Assembly: GCF_029889905.1 (NCBI RefSeq)
Contig: NZ_JARANZ010000013.1
Location: forward strand, 23,223-87,222
Length of the DNA: 64,000 nt
Origin: Chromohalobacter sp. 11-W
GTDB lineage: Bacteria; Pseudomonadota; Gammaproteobacteria; Pseudomonadales; Halomonadaceae
Direction: 5' to 3'
Of this stretch, positions 11,076-20,563 are shown one piece after another. Both the position numbers and the translations under genes were made by a program. The notes under the pieces were generated by a model. The model worked only from the letters and a program-made list of their open reading frames with translations. It ran no database searches and was not told the origin of the DNA. The stretch's first letter is position 1. Every line of letters starts with the position of its first letter.

Positions 11076-13595
11076 ATGCCTGACCAGGAAAGCGCTGAAA
11101 GAATGATCCATCTCACTTCCACAGACTCTATCAACGCCCCCATTCAAGGCCAATGGGAGCCAGGCTTGATCGTGCTGTCATGCCTGGTGGCGTGGCTCGC
11201 CGCTGGGCTCGGCTTGCTGATCGGCGAACGCATGCAGGAAGCCGATAGCCGCCTACGACGCGGCGTCTGGTTGATCGCCGGCGCCGGTATGATGGGGCTT
11301 GGCGTGTGGAGCATGCATTTCACCGGCATGCTGGCCCTGCGTCTGCCGCTGCCCATGCAATACGATGTGGGGATGACGCTCTTGTCGCTACTCCCCGCCG
11401 TTCTCGGCAGCGGCTACGCACTGCGCATCATGGCCCAGCCCATCGCAACCCTGCGCTACTCCGTACTGGGTGGATTGGTGTTAGGAGCGGGGATCGGCAC
11501 CATGCACTACTTGGGCATGGAGGCCATGCGTATGCCCGTCGCCGTGCGCTACGACGCAACCCTTTTCTTCATGTCACTCGGCGTCGCGCTCGTACTCGGC
11601 ATGGTGGCAATGCTGGCCCACCGCTACTGCGTGCGCCATCGACGCCTGACACACCTCGATCGCCGGTCATTCGGGGTCGCCGCCTGCATTGCATTGGCCA
11701 TCAGCGGCATGCATTACGTCGCCATGTCCGCCACGTATTATCTCCCGGTACCCGCGCCTCATCATATGGTGGAAACATCGACCTCGTGGCTCGCCATCAG
11801 TGTCAGCGGTGTCGTGACACTGTTATTGCTGGTCGCCGCGCTGAGTGTCGCCATCGACCGGCGCCTGCAGCGTCATGCCCGTCAGTCGACGATGTCGCGC
11901 GAGCAGTTGATGGAAGTCATCGCCGCGATCAATGACGCCTTCCTGCTGTTCGATACCCAGGGCCGGATCGTACTCAGCAATCGGGCCTTCACGGCCATGA
12001 CCGGCTACACCTCCGCCGACATTCAGGGCCAGCTTCTGTCAGTGCTCGAGCACTCCCATGAAAGCGCCCGGATCCATCGCGATATCCGCCGCCACATCAT
12101 CGACAGCGGACAATGGCAAGGTGAGATCAAGGCGCGACGCAAGGACGGCCAGGCGTTTCCCGCGCGCTTGAGCGTCAGCTGCGTCGAGTACAGCCACGGC
12201 GCCACCCGCCATTACGTCGCCACGCTCCACGATCTGAGCGCGCGCCGCGAGGCGGAGGCAAAAATCCATCGCCTCGCCCATCACGACACCCTGACCGACC
12301 TGCCCAATCGCCAAACCCTTTATACGCGCCTCGACGCCGTGCAAGCCGCGAGTCACACGCGGGGACAAAGCGGTGCGCTGATCATGCTCGACATCGACAA
12401 TTTCAAGGCACTCAACGACTCACGGGGTAATGCCGCCGGCGATATGCTGCTGCGCCATGTGGCACGCCGTCTCAAGCGTTTCGCACGCCACGAGCATGAC
12501 CTGGCACGCCTGGGCGGCAACGAATTCGCCTTGGTGGTGAGCGGCTTGCCATCCGATCGCAGCGCCGCCATTGCCGACTTGCAACACCACATGACCACCG
12601 TGCGACAAGTCATCGGCGGCGTGTACGATCTCGACGATCATTCACACACTACGACGCATAGCCTGGGCGGGGTGTGGTTCGGGGACGACGACGTGGCCAC
12701 GGACGAGCTGGTCAAACGCGCCAGTCTGGCACTCTCGCGGGCCAAGCAGGACGGTGGCAACGTGAGTCGCGTCTTCCATCCCGAAATGGAATCCGCCTTC
12801 CAGGATCGCCTATTGCTGGAAGCCGAGCTGCGCCAGGCTATCCATGACGAGCAAATGCGCTTGTACTACCAACCCCAGGTCGATGCCGAAGGCACCATCA
12901 TCGGGGCCGAAACGTTGATCCGTTGGCAGCATCCCGAACGTGGCATGATCTCCCCGGGCGCATTCATTCCCCTCGCCGAAGAAACCGGCTTGATCGTGCC
13001 CATCGGACAATGGGTGCTGGCAAAGGCATGCGAACGGCTGGCTCGCTGGGCCACCGATCCGGCCTTGGCCCACTTGCAGCTGTCCGTCAATGTCAGCGTG
13101 CACCAGTTTCAAAAGCACGACTTCGTCGCCCAGGTGCTGGCCACGCTCGCCGAGCATCAAGCGCCGCCCGAACGCCTGACTCTGGAGCTCACCGAAAGCC
13201 TGCTACTCGCCAACGTCGAGGGCGTCATCGAGAAGATGATGCAGCTCAAGCACCATGGCGTGAGTTTTTCTTTGGATGACTTCGGCACCGGTTATTCGTC
13301 ACTGGCCTATTTGAAGCGCCTGCCGTTCAATGCCTTGAAGATCGATGTTTCCTTCGTGCGGGATGTTCTGGTCGAGGCCAACGATGCCGCTATCGTCAAG
13401 ACCATCATCGCCCTGGCCGACAGCCTGCAACTCAAGACTGTGGCCGAAGGCGTGGAAACCCTGCCCCAACGCGATTTCCTCGCGCGGCTCGGCTGCCATC
13501 ATTACCAGGGCTATTACTATGGGCGCCCCAGCCCCGTCGAGGCTTTCGAAGCGCTCGTCACGCCGCTGCCCGCACAGCACACGACACTCAAATAA
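11076..13595 (+). CDS. MHYT-PAS-GGDEF-EAL membrane protein, probable c-di-GMP phosphodiesterase
   Basis: An 839-residue inner-membrane signalling protein (an alternative start at 11103 gives 830). The N-terminal seven-helix MHYT domain repeats the motif three times (MHFTGM, MHYLGME, MHYVAMS), a proposed metal/gas sensor. A PAS domain follows at about 285-400. The GGDEF domain has GGNEF at residues 480-484, so Asn replaces the catalytic acid and cyclase activity is doubtful. The EAL domain keeps most metal and catalytic motifs: ETL at 612-614, ELTES, DDFGTG, LKID and VAEGVE. It is therefore more likely a phosphodiesterase. It converges on the TauE gene with an 8-bp overlap. Confidence 0.92.
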   Translation: MPDQESAERMIHLTSTDSINAPIQGQWEPGLIVLSCLVAWLAAGLGLLIGERMQEADSRLRRGVWLIAGAGMMGLGVWSMHFTGMLALRLPLPMQYDVGMTLLSLLPAVLGSGYALRIMAQPIATLRYSVLGGLVLGAGIGTMHYLGMEAMRMPVAVRYDATLFFMSLGVALVLGMVAMLAHRYCVRHRRLTHLDRRSFGVAACIALAISGMHYVAMSATYYLPVPAPHHMVETSTSWLAISVSGVVTLLLLVAALSVAIDRRLQRHARQSTMSREQLMEVIAAINDAFLLFDTQGRIVLSNRAFTAMTGYTSADIQGQLLSVLEHSHESARIHRDIRRHIIDSGQWQGEIKARRKDGQAFPARLSVSCVEYSHGATRHYVATLHDLSARREAEAKIHRLAHHDTLTDLPNRQTLYTRLDAVQAASHTRGQSGALIMLDIDNFKALNDSRGNAAGDMLLRHVARRLKRFARHEHDLARLGGNEFALVVSGLPSDRSAAIADLQHHMTTVRQVIGGVYDLDDHSHTTTHSLGGVWFGDDDVATDELVKRASLALSRAKQDGGNVSRVFHPEMESAFQDRLLLEAELRQAIHDEQMRLYYQPQVDAEGTIIGAETLIRWQHPERGMISPGAFIPLAEETGLIVPIGQWVLAKACERLARWATDPALAHLQLSVNVSVHQFQKHDFVAQVLATLAEHQAPPERLTLELTESLLLANVEGVIEKMMQLKHHGVSFSLDDFGTGYSSLAYLKRLPFNALKIDVSFVRDVLVEANDAAIVKTIIALADSLQLKTVAEGVETLPQRDFLARLGCHHYQGYYYGRPSPVEAFEALVTPLPAQHTTLK

Positions 13596-14325
13596 GCCCC
13601 ATCACGCCACGCACGGCGTAGTATCCGCCCACCAGGGTGACCAGCCAGCGCGTCCAGCCGCGGAAGCTCGCATCGGTGAGCCGCTTCAGGATGGCGTTTC
13701 CCGAACGCGTCCCCAGGAAACTCAAGGGAATCGCCAGGGCGATCCAGCCCCACTGTCCCCGCTCCAGTGATAGCACCGCCTGGAAATAAAACACCACCTT
13801 GATGGTATGCGCGATGACTTGAATCGCCGCCTTGGAGGCCACGACCGTGCGCCGATCGAGCCGCGTGCGCACGAAGCCGATATCAATGGTCGGCCCCGAC
13901 ACCCCGGCGGCGATGGTCAATCCACCGGCCACCAGGCCACACAGGATGGCATCGGCGGGACGCGAGACATCGAACCGGAACCAGCGACGCGGCAACCACA
14001 CCAGGACCGGCATGACCCCGATCAAAAGCAACACCACATTTTCGCTGGGAGTGTAACGAACGCTGGCTAGCAGCAGCGCCGCGATCACTACGCCCAGCAC
14101 GATCCACGCCACGATGCGCCAATCGATATAATGCCGTGAGAGCCAGGCACGCGAGGCGTTGGAGCCCATTTGGATGATGCCGTGCACGGCGATGGCCGTG
14201 GTCGCCGGCATCCACACCAGCAGAAAGCCCATCAGGATCAAACCGCCCGCCATGCCGAAGACGCCGGAAAGCGCCGAGGCAAAAAACACCACGCCGAGAA
14301 ACACCAAAGAAAGAGGAAACGTCAT
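13588..14325 (-). CDS. TauE/SafE-family sulfite/anion exporter
   Basis: A 245-residue integral membrane protein of the TSUP (former DUF81) family with about eight hydrophobic helices. Family signs are the N-terminal SGVFGMAGGLILMGFLL and the second repeat VAGGLTIAAGVSGPTIDIG. Members move sulfite, sulfoacetate or other organosulfur anions; the substrate here cannot be read. It lies 57 bp downstream of the DeoR-family gene on the same strand, so it may be cotranscribed with it. Its 3-prime end overlaps the convergent MHYT gene by 8 bp. Confidence 0.87.
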   Translation of the reverse strand: MTFPLSLVFLGVVFFASALSGVFGMAGGLILMGFLLVWMPATTAIAVHGIIQMGSNASRAWLSRHYIDWRIVAWIVLGVVIAALLLASVRYTPSENVVLLLIGVMPVLVWLPRRWFRFDVSRPADAILCGLVAGGLTIAAGVSGPTIDIGFVRTRLDRRTVVASKAAIQVIAHTIKVVFYFQAVLSLERGQWGWIALAIPLSFLGTRSGNAILKRLTDASFRGWTRWLVTLVGGYYAVRGVMGLI

Positions 14326-14382
14326 GCCTGTCCCAAATCGCCCCCGTAGCGCCTATTAATCAGCAGCCGCATTCACGCCCCC

Positions 14383-15168
14383 TCACAGCACCTTGAGCGT
14401 CGGCCAAGCGTGTCCCGGCCGCGCCACCAGGGTGTCACGCAATGCCTCACCCGCCATCCCGCTGGTCAGCATCACATCGAAGGTCTCAAGGTCAGCGAAA
14501 AACGCCGGGCGCACCAAATCGAGCTTGCTCTCGTCGACAACGAGAATGCGCTGCACAGCGGTCTCCAGCGCCACCTGCTTGGGCACCACTTCGTGGAAAT
14601 GAAAGCAGCTCACCCCCTTATCGACATGTACCCCCGCAGCGGAAATGAACGCCTTGTTGATACCCAGACGGCGGATCGCGGTGACCAATTCCTCACCCCC
14701 GAAGGACTGCGACACGGGGTAATAAAGCCCGCCAAGCAATACCAGACGTACGTGAGGCAGCGCCATTTTCTCGATGGCATTGGCGACGTTGAGCGCGTAC
14801 GTCACCACCGTCAGTGGCATGTCGGGATCGAGTTGAGCGAACAACGGAATCAGCGTCGTGCCGCAATCCACGAAGATCGTGTCATCGGCCTCGATCATGC
14901 GCGCCGCTTCATCACACATGCGCTGCTTGGCCTGCGCGAAGCTATCCTGCTGAGTGGCAAAATCATATCCGGTGGACACCTGCGGATGCTCGGCCAGCAA
15001 TAAACGCCCGCCTAGCGAGACGATGGTGTCCTGGCTGGCGGCGATGTCGCGGCGTATGGTCATTTCCGAGACTTGGCAGCGCTGAGCGGCCTCGGCGATC
15101 GGCAGCATGCCTTCCGCGCGCAAGGTGTCCTGTAGCCATTGAAGGCGTGCCGCACTGCGGCTATTCAT
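14383..15168 (-). CDS. DeoR-family transcriptional repressor of the deo operon (predicted)
   Basis: A 261-residue DeoR/GlpR-type repressor. The N-terminal winged helix reads GMLPIAEAAQRCQVSEMTIRRD, and the C-terminal sugar-phosphate sensor domain holds IFVDCGTTLIPLF and LVLLGGLYYPVSQSFGG. The ATG at 15168 follows GGAG at 9 bases; the frame opens further upstream to 15225, without family character. It is divergent from deoC across an AT-rich gap with inverted repeats, so it is predicted to bind there and respond to a deoxyribose phosphate. It is a DeoR superfamily member; exact orthology with E. coli deoR is not claimed. Confidence 0.9.
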   Translation of the reverse strand: MNSRSAARLQWLQDTLRAEGMLPIAEAAQRCQVSEMTIRRDIAASQDTIVSLGGRLLLAEHPQVSTGYDFATQQDSFAQAKQRMCDEAARMIEADDTIFVDCGTTLIPLFAQLDPDMPLTVVTYALNVANAIEKMALPHVRLVLLGGLYYPVSQSFGGEELVTAIRRLGINKAFISAAGVHVDKGVSCFHFHEVVPKQVALETAVQRILVVDESKLDLVRPAFFADLETFDVMLTSGMAGEALRDTLVARPGHAWPTLKVL

Positions 15169-15225
15169 TTCCAATATCTCCGTCGACACGCCGGTCAACG
15201 AGCGTTGCTCGCCATCCCCCGGCAC

Positions 15226-15268
15226 ATTTTGTTAGCTTAGCCACAAAATTTCTGTTAAAAAAATAACA
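15226..15268. promoter_or_regulatory. Candidate operators between the DeoR-family gene and deoC
   Basis: Two inverted repeats lie in the AT-rich divergent gap. At 15226-15249 the arms ATTTTGT/ACAAAAT are perfect, with a 10-bp spacer. At 15253-15268 the arms TGTTA/TAACA flank six A. This is the only AT-rich stretch in a GC-rich gap, and TGTTA-type arms resemble known DeoR operator half-sites. Binding is inferred. Confidence 0.55.
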
Positions 15269-15412
15269 AAGGCATCCCAACAATAAAGATAAGGACATTA
15301 CCATGCCAGCGTCTTTTTGCGTGTCATCCGGCGCATTCGCCGCCCGCGCGACCGACTCATCGACCCATGCACCGGCGCCAGGTGCATGCATACCACTCGG
15401 GGACTCACGCCC

Positions 15413-16186
15413 ATGACCGACCTCACGTCCACCGCCCGTCAGGCGCTCAGCCTGATGGATCTGACCTCGCTCAACGACGATGACGACAGCGCCCAGATTC
15501 AGGCACTATGCCGCCGCGCCGACACCCCCGTCGGTCATCCCTCCGCACTGTGCCTGTATCCAGCCTTCATCGAGGACGCCCAGCGCGAACTCGACGCCCT
15601 CGGCCTGACCCGACGCGTGCGCATCGCCACGGTGACCAATTTTCCCGGCGGCGCCCCCAATGCCGAGCGCGCGGCGCGCGAGACACGCCTCGCCGTAGCC
15701 GCCGGCGCCGACGAAGTCGACGTGGTCTTTCCCTATCGGGCTCTGCTCGACGGCGCGTCCGATGTCGGGCGTCTGCTCGTCGAGGCTTGCCGTGAAACCT
15801 GCGGTGGTGCGACCTTGAAGGTCATCCTCGAGAGCGGCGAACTCAAGGACCCCGCCCTGATCCGCCAAGCCGCGGAAATTGCCATTGCCGCCGGTGCCGA
15901 CTTCATCAAGACCTCTACCGGCAAGGTCGCCGTCAACGCCACCCTCGAATCCGCCGAGATCATGCTCGAAACGATTCGCGACAGCGGCCGCGACGTCGGC
16001 TTCAAGGCCGCCGGCGGCATTCGCACCACCGAGGACGCCAAGGCTTATCTCGAGCTGGCCGCGCGGATCATGGGCGAGGACTGGATCAGTCCCGCACACT
16101 TCCGTTTTGGCGCCTCGGGGTTGCTCGATGCCCTGCTCACCACTCTGGAAGTCGGTGAGGGCAAGGCACCCCAAGACGGCTACTAG
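15413..16186 (+). CDS. deoC: Deoxyribose-phosphate aldolase
   Basis: Splits 2-deoxyribose 5-phosphate into acetaldehyde and glyceraldehyde 3-phosphate, the last step of deoxynucleoside catabolism. The protein has 257 residues, matching E. coli-type DeoC. The Schiff-base Lys lies in DFIKTSTGK and the second active-site Lys in [18 protein letters not shown] is also conserved. The start at 15413 follows CGGGGA at about 9 bases; two upstream in-frame ATGs have no ribosome site. It is the first gene of deoC-deoA-deoB-deoD-cdd. Confidence 0.95.
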   Translation: MTDLTSTARQALSLMDLTSLNDDDDSAQIQALCRRADTPVGHPSALCLYPAFIEDAQRELDALGLTRRVRIATVTNFPGGAPNAERAARETRLAVAAGADEVDVVFPYRALLDGASDVGRLLVEACRETCGGATLKVILESGELKDPALIRQAAEIAIAAGADFIKTSTGKVAVNATLESAEIMLETIRDSGRDVGFKAAGGIRTTEDAKAYLELAARIMGEDWISPAHFRFGASGLLDALLTTLEVGEGKAPQDGY

Positions 16187-16215
16187 GCACCGTCCGAAAA
16201 GTACCCGCGCTCACT

Positions 16216-16255
16216 GGCAGACATCGATACTCAACGGCAGACATCGACAATCAAC
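16216..16255. repeat. Tandem duplication of a 20-bp unit upstream of deoA
   Basis: GGCAGACATCGATACTCAAC at 16216-16235 is followed directly by a second copy at 16236-16255 with two mismatches. It fills much of the 94-bp deoC-deoA gap, which has no good Shine-Dalgarno ahead of deoA. Confidence 0.8.
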
Positions 16256-16280
16256 GACAAACAACAACACGGTTATCGCC

Positions 16281-17615
16281 ATGCTGATTCAAGACATCCT
16301 CCGCCGTAAGCGTGACGCCGAGGCCCTCGACGCCGACGCCATCCACACCTTCATGCGCGGCGTCACCGATGGCAGCGTGGGCGACGCCCAGATCGGCGCC
16401 TTCGCCATGGCGGTCGTGCTCAATGGCATGAACCGCGAGGAGGCCATCGCGCTGACCGAGGCCACCCGCGACTCCGGCCAAGTCCTGCGCTGGAACGACC
16501 TGAAACTCGACGGCCCGGTGCTCGACAAGCACTCCACCGGCGGCGTGGGCGATCTCGTTTCGCTGGTGCTGGGGCCGTGGATCGCCGCCTGTGGCGGTCA
16601 CGTGCCCATGATCTCAGGACGCGGGCTCGGCCACACCGGCGGCACGCTGGACAAGCTCGAAGCGATTCCCGGCTATAACGTCACGCCCGATGACGGCGTC
16701 TTCCGCCAGTTGGTGAAAGACGTCGGTGTGGCGATCATCGGCCAGACCGGCACGCTTGCCCCCGCCGACAAGCGCTTGTACGGCGTACGCGACGTGACCG
16801 CCACGGTGGAATCGCTGCCGCTGATCGTGGCCTCGATTCTGGGCAAGAAACTGGCCTGCGGCCTCGATACTCTGGTGATGGACGTCAAGGTCGGCAACGG
16901 CGCCTTCATGCCCACCGCCGAGGCCTCACGAGAACTGGCCGAGGCCATCGTCGCCATCGGCAGCGGTGCCGGCACGCCCACCAGCGTGCTGTTGACCGAC
17001 ATGAACCAGCCGCTGGCCGACTGCGCCGGCAATGCCCTGGAAGTGCACGAAGCACTGCGTCTGCTGAGAGGAAAAGGTCGCGATAGCCGTCTCTATCAGA
17101 CTACCCATGCCCTGGCCACGGAAATGCTCGTGCAAGTCGGTCTCGCCAACGATGCCGCCGACGCCGCCACGCGCCTGGAAACCGCGCTGGCCTCAGGCGA
17201 GGCACTGGAACGCTTCTCGCGCATGGTGCATGGCCTCGGCGGCCCGAGCGACCTGGCCGAACGCCCCGAGCACTATTTAGCGCCCGCGCCCTTCGCGACC
17301 GATGTCGTCGCCCCTCGGGCCGGCACCGTCAACGCCATCGACACGCGCGCGCTGGGGCTCGGCGTGGTCGAACTGGGCGGCGGGCGTCGCAATGCCGGTG
17401 ATGCCATCGACCATCGCGTCGGCCTCTCGCATATCGCCGCGCTCGGCCAGCGCGTCGAGGCCGGCCAACCACTATTGCGCCTCCACGCCGCCAGCCAAGC
17501 CGACGCCGAGGCCATCAGACGCCAATTGGATGCGGCCTTCACCCTCGGCGAGGAAGGTAGCGTCGCGCCCGCGTCACCGATCCACGCCACCCTGCGTAAG
17601 GAGGATCTGTCATGA
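16281..17615 (+). CDS. deoA: Thymidine phosphorylase
   Basis: Phosphorolyses thymidine and deoxyuridine to the base and deoxyribose 1-phosphate. The 444-residue protein is of normal length. The family signature KHSTGGVGD lies at about residues 83-91, followed by the glycine-rich [17 protein letters not shown]; the C-terminal beta/alpha domain contains RAGTVNAID. The ATG at 16281 lacks a clear ribosome site, so expression may depend on the small duplication upstream or on coupling. The stop overlaps the deoB start by four bases (ATGA). Confidence 0.95.
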   Translation: MLIQDILRRKRDAEALDADAIHTFMRGVTDGSVGDAQIGAFAMAVVLNGMNREEAIALTEATRDSGQVLRWNDLKLDGPVLDKHSTGGVGDLVSLVLGPWIAACGGHVPMISGRGLGHTGGTLDKLEAIPGYNVTPDDGVFRQLVKDVGVAIIGQTGTLAPADKRLYGVRDVTATVESLPLIVASILGKKLACGLDTLVMDVKVGNGAFMPTAEASRELAEAIVAIGSGAGTPTSVLLTDMNQPLADCAGNALEVHEALRLLRGKGRDSRLYQTTHALATEMLVQVGLANDAADAATRLETALASGEALERFSRMVHGLGGPSDLAERPEHYLAPAPFATDVVAPRAGTVNAIDTRALGLGVVELGGGRRNAGDAIDHRVGLSHIAALGQRVEAGQPLLRLHAASQADAEAIRRQLDAAFTLGEEGSVAPASPIHATLRKEDLS

Positions 17616-18850
17616 CCCGCGCTGTTCTATTAGTGCTTGATTCCTTCGGCATCGGCAACGCCCCGGATGGCGCCGCCTTCAGCGATGCCGGGGCGGATAC
17701 GCTAGGCCATATCGCGCGTCACCGTGCCGCTGCCGGCCGACCGCTCGCGTTGCCCAATCTAGCCAGGCTGGGGCTCTATCACGCGCACCATCTCGCCACC
17801 GGCGAGTGGGCCGAGGGCATCACGCCCCCCGAGACGCTCGACGGCGCCTACGCGGCGGCGTCCGAGATTTCCTCAGGCAAGGACACGCCCTCCGGGCACT
17901 GGGAAATCGCCGGCGTGCCGGCGCTGTTCGAATGGGGTTACTTCCTCGATAAGACGCAGAGCTTCCCACCCGACCTCTTGGAAGCGCTGATCGAGCGCGC
18001 CGACCTGCCCGGCGTGCTGGGCAACTGTCACGCGTCCGGCATGCCGATACTCGAGGAACTTGGCGAAGAACATATCGCAAGCGGCAAGCCGATCGTCTAC
18101 ACCTCGGCGGACTCGGTATTCCAGATCACCGCCCACGAGACCCATTTCGGTCTCGACCGCTTGTACGCGCTGTGCGAAATCGCCCGTGAGCTACTGATGC
18201 CCTACAACATCGGTCGCGTCATCGCGCGCCCCTTCGTCGGCGAAACGCTGGACGCCTTCGAGCGCACCGGCAACCGCCGCGACTACGCCATCGAGCCCCC
18301 CACGCCGACCTTACTCCAAAAGCTGCACGACGACGGCGGCACGGTATTGGGCGTAGGCAAGATCGGCGATATCTATGCCCATTGCGGCGTTTCGAAAGTG
18401 CTCAAGGCCCACGGCCATGACGCGCTGTTCGACGCGACGCTCAAGGCCATCGATGAAGCAGGCGATCGGACGCTGGTGATGACCAACTTCGTCGACTTCG
18501 ACACGCTCTACGGTCACCGGCGCGACCCTGACGGCTACGCCGCAGCCCTGGAGGCCTTCGACCGGCGCTTGCCGGAAGTGCTCGCCAAGCTGCGTCCCGA
18601 GGATTTGCTCATTCTCACCGCCGATCACGGCAACGACCCGACCTGGACAGGGACCGACCACACCCGCGAGCAAGTCCCCGTGCTCGCCAGCGGCGCGAAC
18701 TTGGCGCCGGGGCCGTTGGGCGACGATGCCGGGCGTCTGGCGACCTTCGCCGACATCGGCCAGAGCCTGGCGACGCATTTCGGTCTCGCGCCCATGGCCC
18801 ACGGCAGTGACTTCCTAACCGACTCCACCACGACGACAACAGGAGACTGA
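17612..18850 (+). CDS. deoB: Phosphopentomutase
   Basis: Interconverts (deoxy)ribose 1-phosphate and 5-phosphate, joining the phosphorylases to DeoC. A 412-residue member of the alkaline phosphatase superfamily: the first metal-binding Asp is in [13 protein letters not shown], the phosphorylated-residue region is [12 protein letters not shown], and the second metal set is in [10 protein letters not shown] and [13 protein letters not shown] strong ribosome site (AAGGAGG) lies inside the end of deoA, and the start overlaps the deoA stop, so the two are translationally coupled. Confidence 0.95.
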   Translation: MTRAVLLVLDSFGIGNAPDGAAFSDAGADTLGHIARHRAAAGRPLALPNLARLGLYHAHHLATGEWAEGITPPETLDGAYAAASEISSGKDTPSGHWEIAGVPALFEWGYFLDKTQSFPPDLLEALIERADLPGVLGNCHASGMPILEELGEEHIASGKPIVYTSADSVFQITAHETHFGLDRLYALCEIARELLMPYNIGRVIARPFVGETLDAFERTGNRRDYAIEPPTPTLLQKLHDDGGTVLGVGKIGDIYAHCGVSKVLKAHGHDALFDATLKAIDEAGDRTLVMTNFVDFDTLYGHRRDPDGYAAALEAFDRRLPEVLAKLRPEDLLILTADHGNDPTWTGTDHTREQVPVLASGANLAPGPLGDDAGRLATFADIGQSLATHFGLAPMAHGSDFLTDSTTTTTGD

Positions 18851-18854
18851 TGCC

Positions 18855-19586
18855 ATGTCGACGCCGCACATCGATGCCCCCGCAGGCGCCTTCGCCGAGA
18901 CCGTGCTCATGCCCGGTGACCCGCTACGCGCCCAATTCATCGCCGAGACCTTTCTCGACGACGTGGAATGCGTCAACCAAGTACGCAACATGCTCGGCTT
19001 TACCGGCACCTACCAGGGCCAGCGCATCTCGGTGATGGGCAGCGGCATGGGCATCCCCTCGATCTCGATCTATGCCAAGGAACTGATCACCGAGTACGGC
19101 GTCAAGCGCCTGGTGCGTGTGGGTTCCTGCGGCGCGGTGCGCGACGATGTCGCCGTCAACGACATCGTCGTCGGCATGGGCGCGTGTACCGATTCCGGGG
19201 TCAACCGTACGCGCTTCAAGGGCCACGATTTCGCCGCCATCGCCGACTTCGACTTGACCCGGCACGCCGTCGACGCTGCCCGTGCACGCAACACCCCCGT
19301 CAAGGTCGGCAACCTGTTCTCGGCGGACCTGTTCTATTCGCCCGACGATGCCCTGTTCGAGCTCATGAAGCGCCACGGCGTGCTCGGCGTCGAGATGGAA
19401 GCCGCCGGCCTGTATGGCGTCGCCGCCGAATTCGGTGCGCGTGCGCTGACCGTATGCACGGTCTCCGACCATATCCTCAAAGGCCAGGCGCTCGATGCAC
19501 ACACCCGTCAGACCGGCTTTCACGAGATGATGGCGATCACCCTCGAAGCCCTGCTCCGCGACGCGGGAGAAACCACCCATGGCTGA
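18855..19586 (+). CDS. deoD: Purine nucleoside phosphorylase, DeoD type
   Basis: Phosphorolyses purine (deoxy)nucleosides. The 243-residue hexameric type is shown by [22 protein letters not shown] at the start (phosphate-binding GDP-R region), [25 protein letters not shown] and the ribose/base site [13 protein letters not shown]. The catalytic Asp is in TVSDHIL. AGGAG lies ahead of the ATG. It is 4 bp after deoB and overlaps cdd by 8 bp. Confidence 0.95.
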   Translation: MSTPHIDAPAGAFAETVLMPGDPLRAQFIAETFLDDVECVNQVRNMLGFTGTYQGQRISVMGSGMGIPSISIYAKELITEYGVKRLVRVGSCGAVRDDVAVNDIVVGMGACTDSGVNRTRFKGHDFAAIADFDLTRHAVDAARARNTPVKVGNLFSADLFYSPDDALFELMKRHGVLGVEMEAAGLYGVAAEFGARALTVCTVSDHILKGQALDAHTRQTGFHEMMAITLEALLRDAGETTHG

Positions 19587-20001
19587 AACCTCCCCCGCGC
19601 CGCTTTCCGATGCGCTGCGCCAAGCGTTGCTCGAGACGCGCGAGCGCGCTTATGCGCCCTATTCCCGCCATCCGGTGGGGGCCTTGTTGATTGCCGAAAG
19701 CGGTCAGCATTACCTAAGCTGTAACGTGGAAAGCGCCAACTACAAAGGGCTCTGCGCCGAGGCCGGCGCCATTAGCGCGATGATTGCGCAAGGCGAGCGC
19801 GAGATCGCCACGCTCTACGTCATCGGCCCCGGCGAACACCTTTGCACCCCTTGTGGCGACTGCCGCCAGCGCATCCGCGAATTCGCCACCCCGGCGACCG
19901 TCATCGTCGTCCTCGACGGCGATGGCGCGCTACTCAAGCGCTATACCATGGAGCAACTGCTGCCCGACTCTTTCGGCCCGGAAAATCTACCTCCATCGTA
20001 A
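19579..20001 (+). CDS. cdd: Cytidine deaminase
   Basis: Deaminates cytidine and deoxycytidine to uridine forms, feeding the deo pathway. The 140-residue protein is the short tetrameric type. Zinc ligands and the catalytic Glu are in [19 protein letters not shown] (Cys then Ala-Glu) and [11 protein letters not shown] (two Cys). The usual Arg after CAE is replaced by Ala, a variation from the B. subtilis-type motif CAER. Its start overlaps the end of deoD, making it the last gene of the operon. Confidence 0.92.
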   Translation: MAETSPAPLSDALRQALLETRERAYAPYSRHPVGALLIAESGQHYLSCNVESANYKGLCAEAGAISAMIAQGEREIATLYVIGPGEHLCTPCGDCRQRIREFATPATVIVVLDGDGALLKRYTMEQLLPDSFGPENLPPS

Positions 20002-20038
20002 GGCAGACAACGGATACTCGGACTACCCGCTTACCCAG

Positions 20039-20247
20039 AACGATGCGCGTCGCCATGACGCGCACGCCATGAACACACGCATACCCTCATTACCAGACAA
20101 CATCTCATCGTAATGCACCGTGTATCGGTAGGCTGACAAGCCATGATATTGGCGCATGAAGCCACACGATAACGATAAACGGAGGCTGGGTGATGCCAAC
20201 ATCGCTACACCCCTTGGTTTACTGGCCAACCTTCCTGTTGCTGCTCC
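20039..20247 (+). repeat. Diverged copy of the BCCT upstream region and first codons
   Basis: This stretch matches 23764-23967, the leader and start of the intact BCCT transporter gene, over about 205 bp with most positions identical by eye (for example CGATGCGCGTCGCCATG, CCATGATATTGGCGCAT, GCCACACGATAACGA). Similarity stops abruptly near 20247, after about 18 codons. The copies are in the same orientation and bracket the carbonic anhydrase-SulP block. Confidence 0.85.
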
Positions 20248-20333
20248 CGGATGAATTGCTGGAGAAGTTCCTTGGCTGTCAAAAGAGAATAATTTCCCAG
20301 GCTGATTGCATCATTTGGGATGTCAACATTTAG
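20193..20333 (+). pseudogene. Truncated 5-prime remnant of a BCCT transporter gene
   Basis: Translation from ATG 20193 gives MPTSLHPLVYWPTFLLLL, closely matching the intact BCCT protein start MQTSLRPLVFWPTFLVLL; it then departs into unrelated sequence and stops at TAG near 20333 after 46 codons. The ribosome site GGAGG-like ACGGAGGC is kept at the same distance as in the intact gene. The rest of the transporter is absent, so the gene is dead unless the 46-residue peptide is used. See the intact gene at 23920. Confidence 0.8.
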
Positions 20334-20345
20334 CCACTTAATACC

Positions 20346-20365
20346 TTGTACGATTCTGCGTACAA
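20346..20365. promoter_or_regulatory. Inverted repeat upstream of the carbonic anhydrase gene
   Basis: Perfect 7-bp arms TTGTACG/CGTACAA flank ATTCTG. It lies about 200 bp before the carbonic anhydrase start, in AT-rich DNA. It may be a regulator site; no T-tract follows, so it is not a good terminator. Confidence 0.45.
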
Positions 20366-20487
20366 CGATCTACCGCATCGAAAGCAAAAATCATTGCGGG
20401 TGTTATTTATTGTAAATTAATGAAAAGTTATTAACTAAATGAACTCGGTGGAGTCATCAATGTCAGGCTATACAAGGATATAACTTG

Positions 20488-20505
20488 CGACTATTCGAAT
20501 AGTCG
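20488..20505. promoter_or_regulatory. Perfect 18-bp palindrome near the carbonic anhydrase promoter
   Basis: CGACTATTCGAATAGTCG is its own reverse complement, and with one mismatch the symmetry extends to 24 bp. It ends about 58 bp before the ATG at 20564, a usual operator position. The binding protein is unknown; the nearby LysR gene is a decayed relic. Confidence 0.55.
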
Positions 20506-20563
20506 TAAATTATTCGGTGTGCGTGACGTCTTATTCTCCAAGAGCAAACAAGGTCTTCTAACC

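Larger units (their letters stand above)
20248..20563. other. AT-rich intergenic stretch with two inverted repeats
   Basis: The gap after the BCCT remnant is far richer in A+T than its surroundings and holds no convincing gene. It contains inverted repeats at 20346-20365 and 20488-20505, described separately, and probably the promoter of the carbonic anhydrase gene. A GTG at 20519 in frame with the carbonic anhydrase is a possible earlier start but lacks a ribosome site. Confidence 0.6.
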
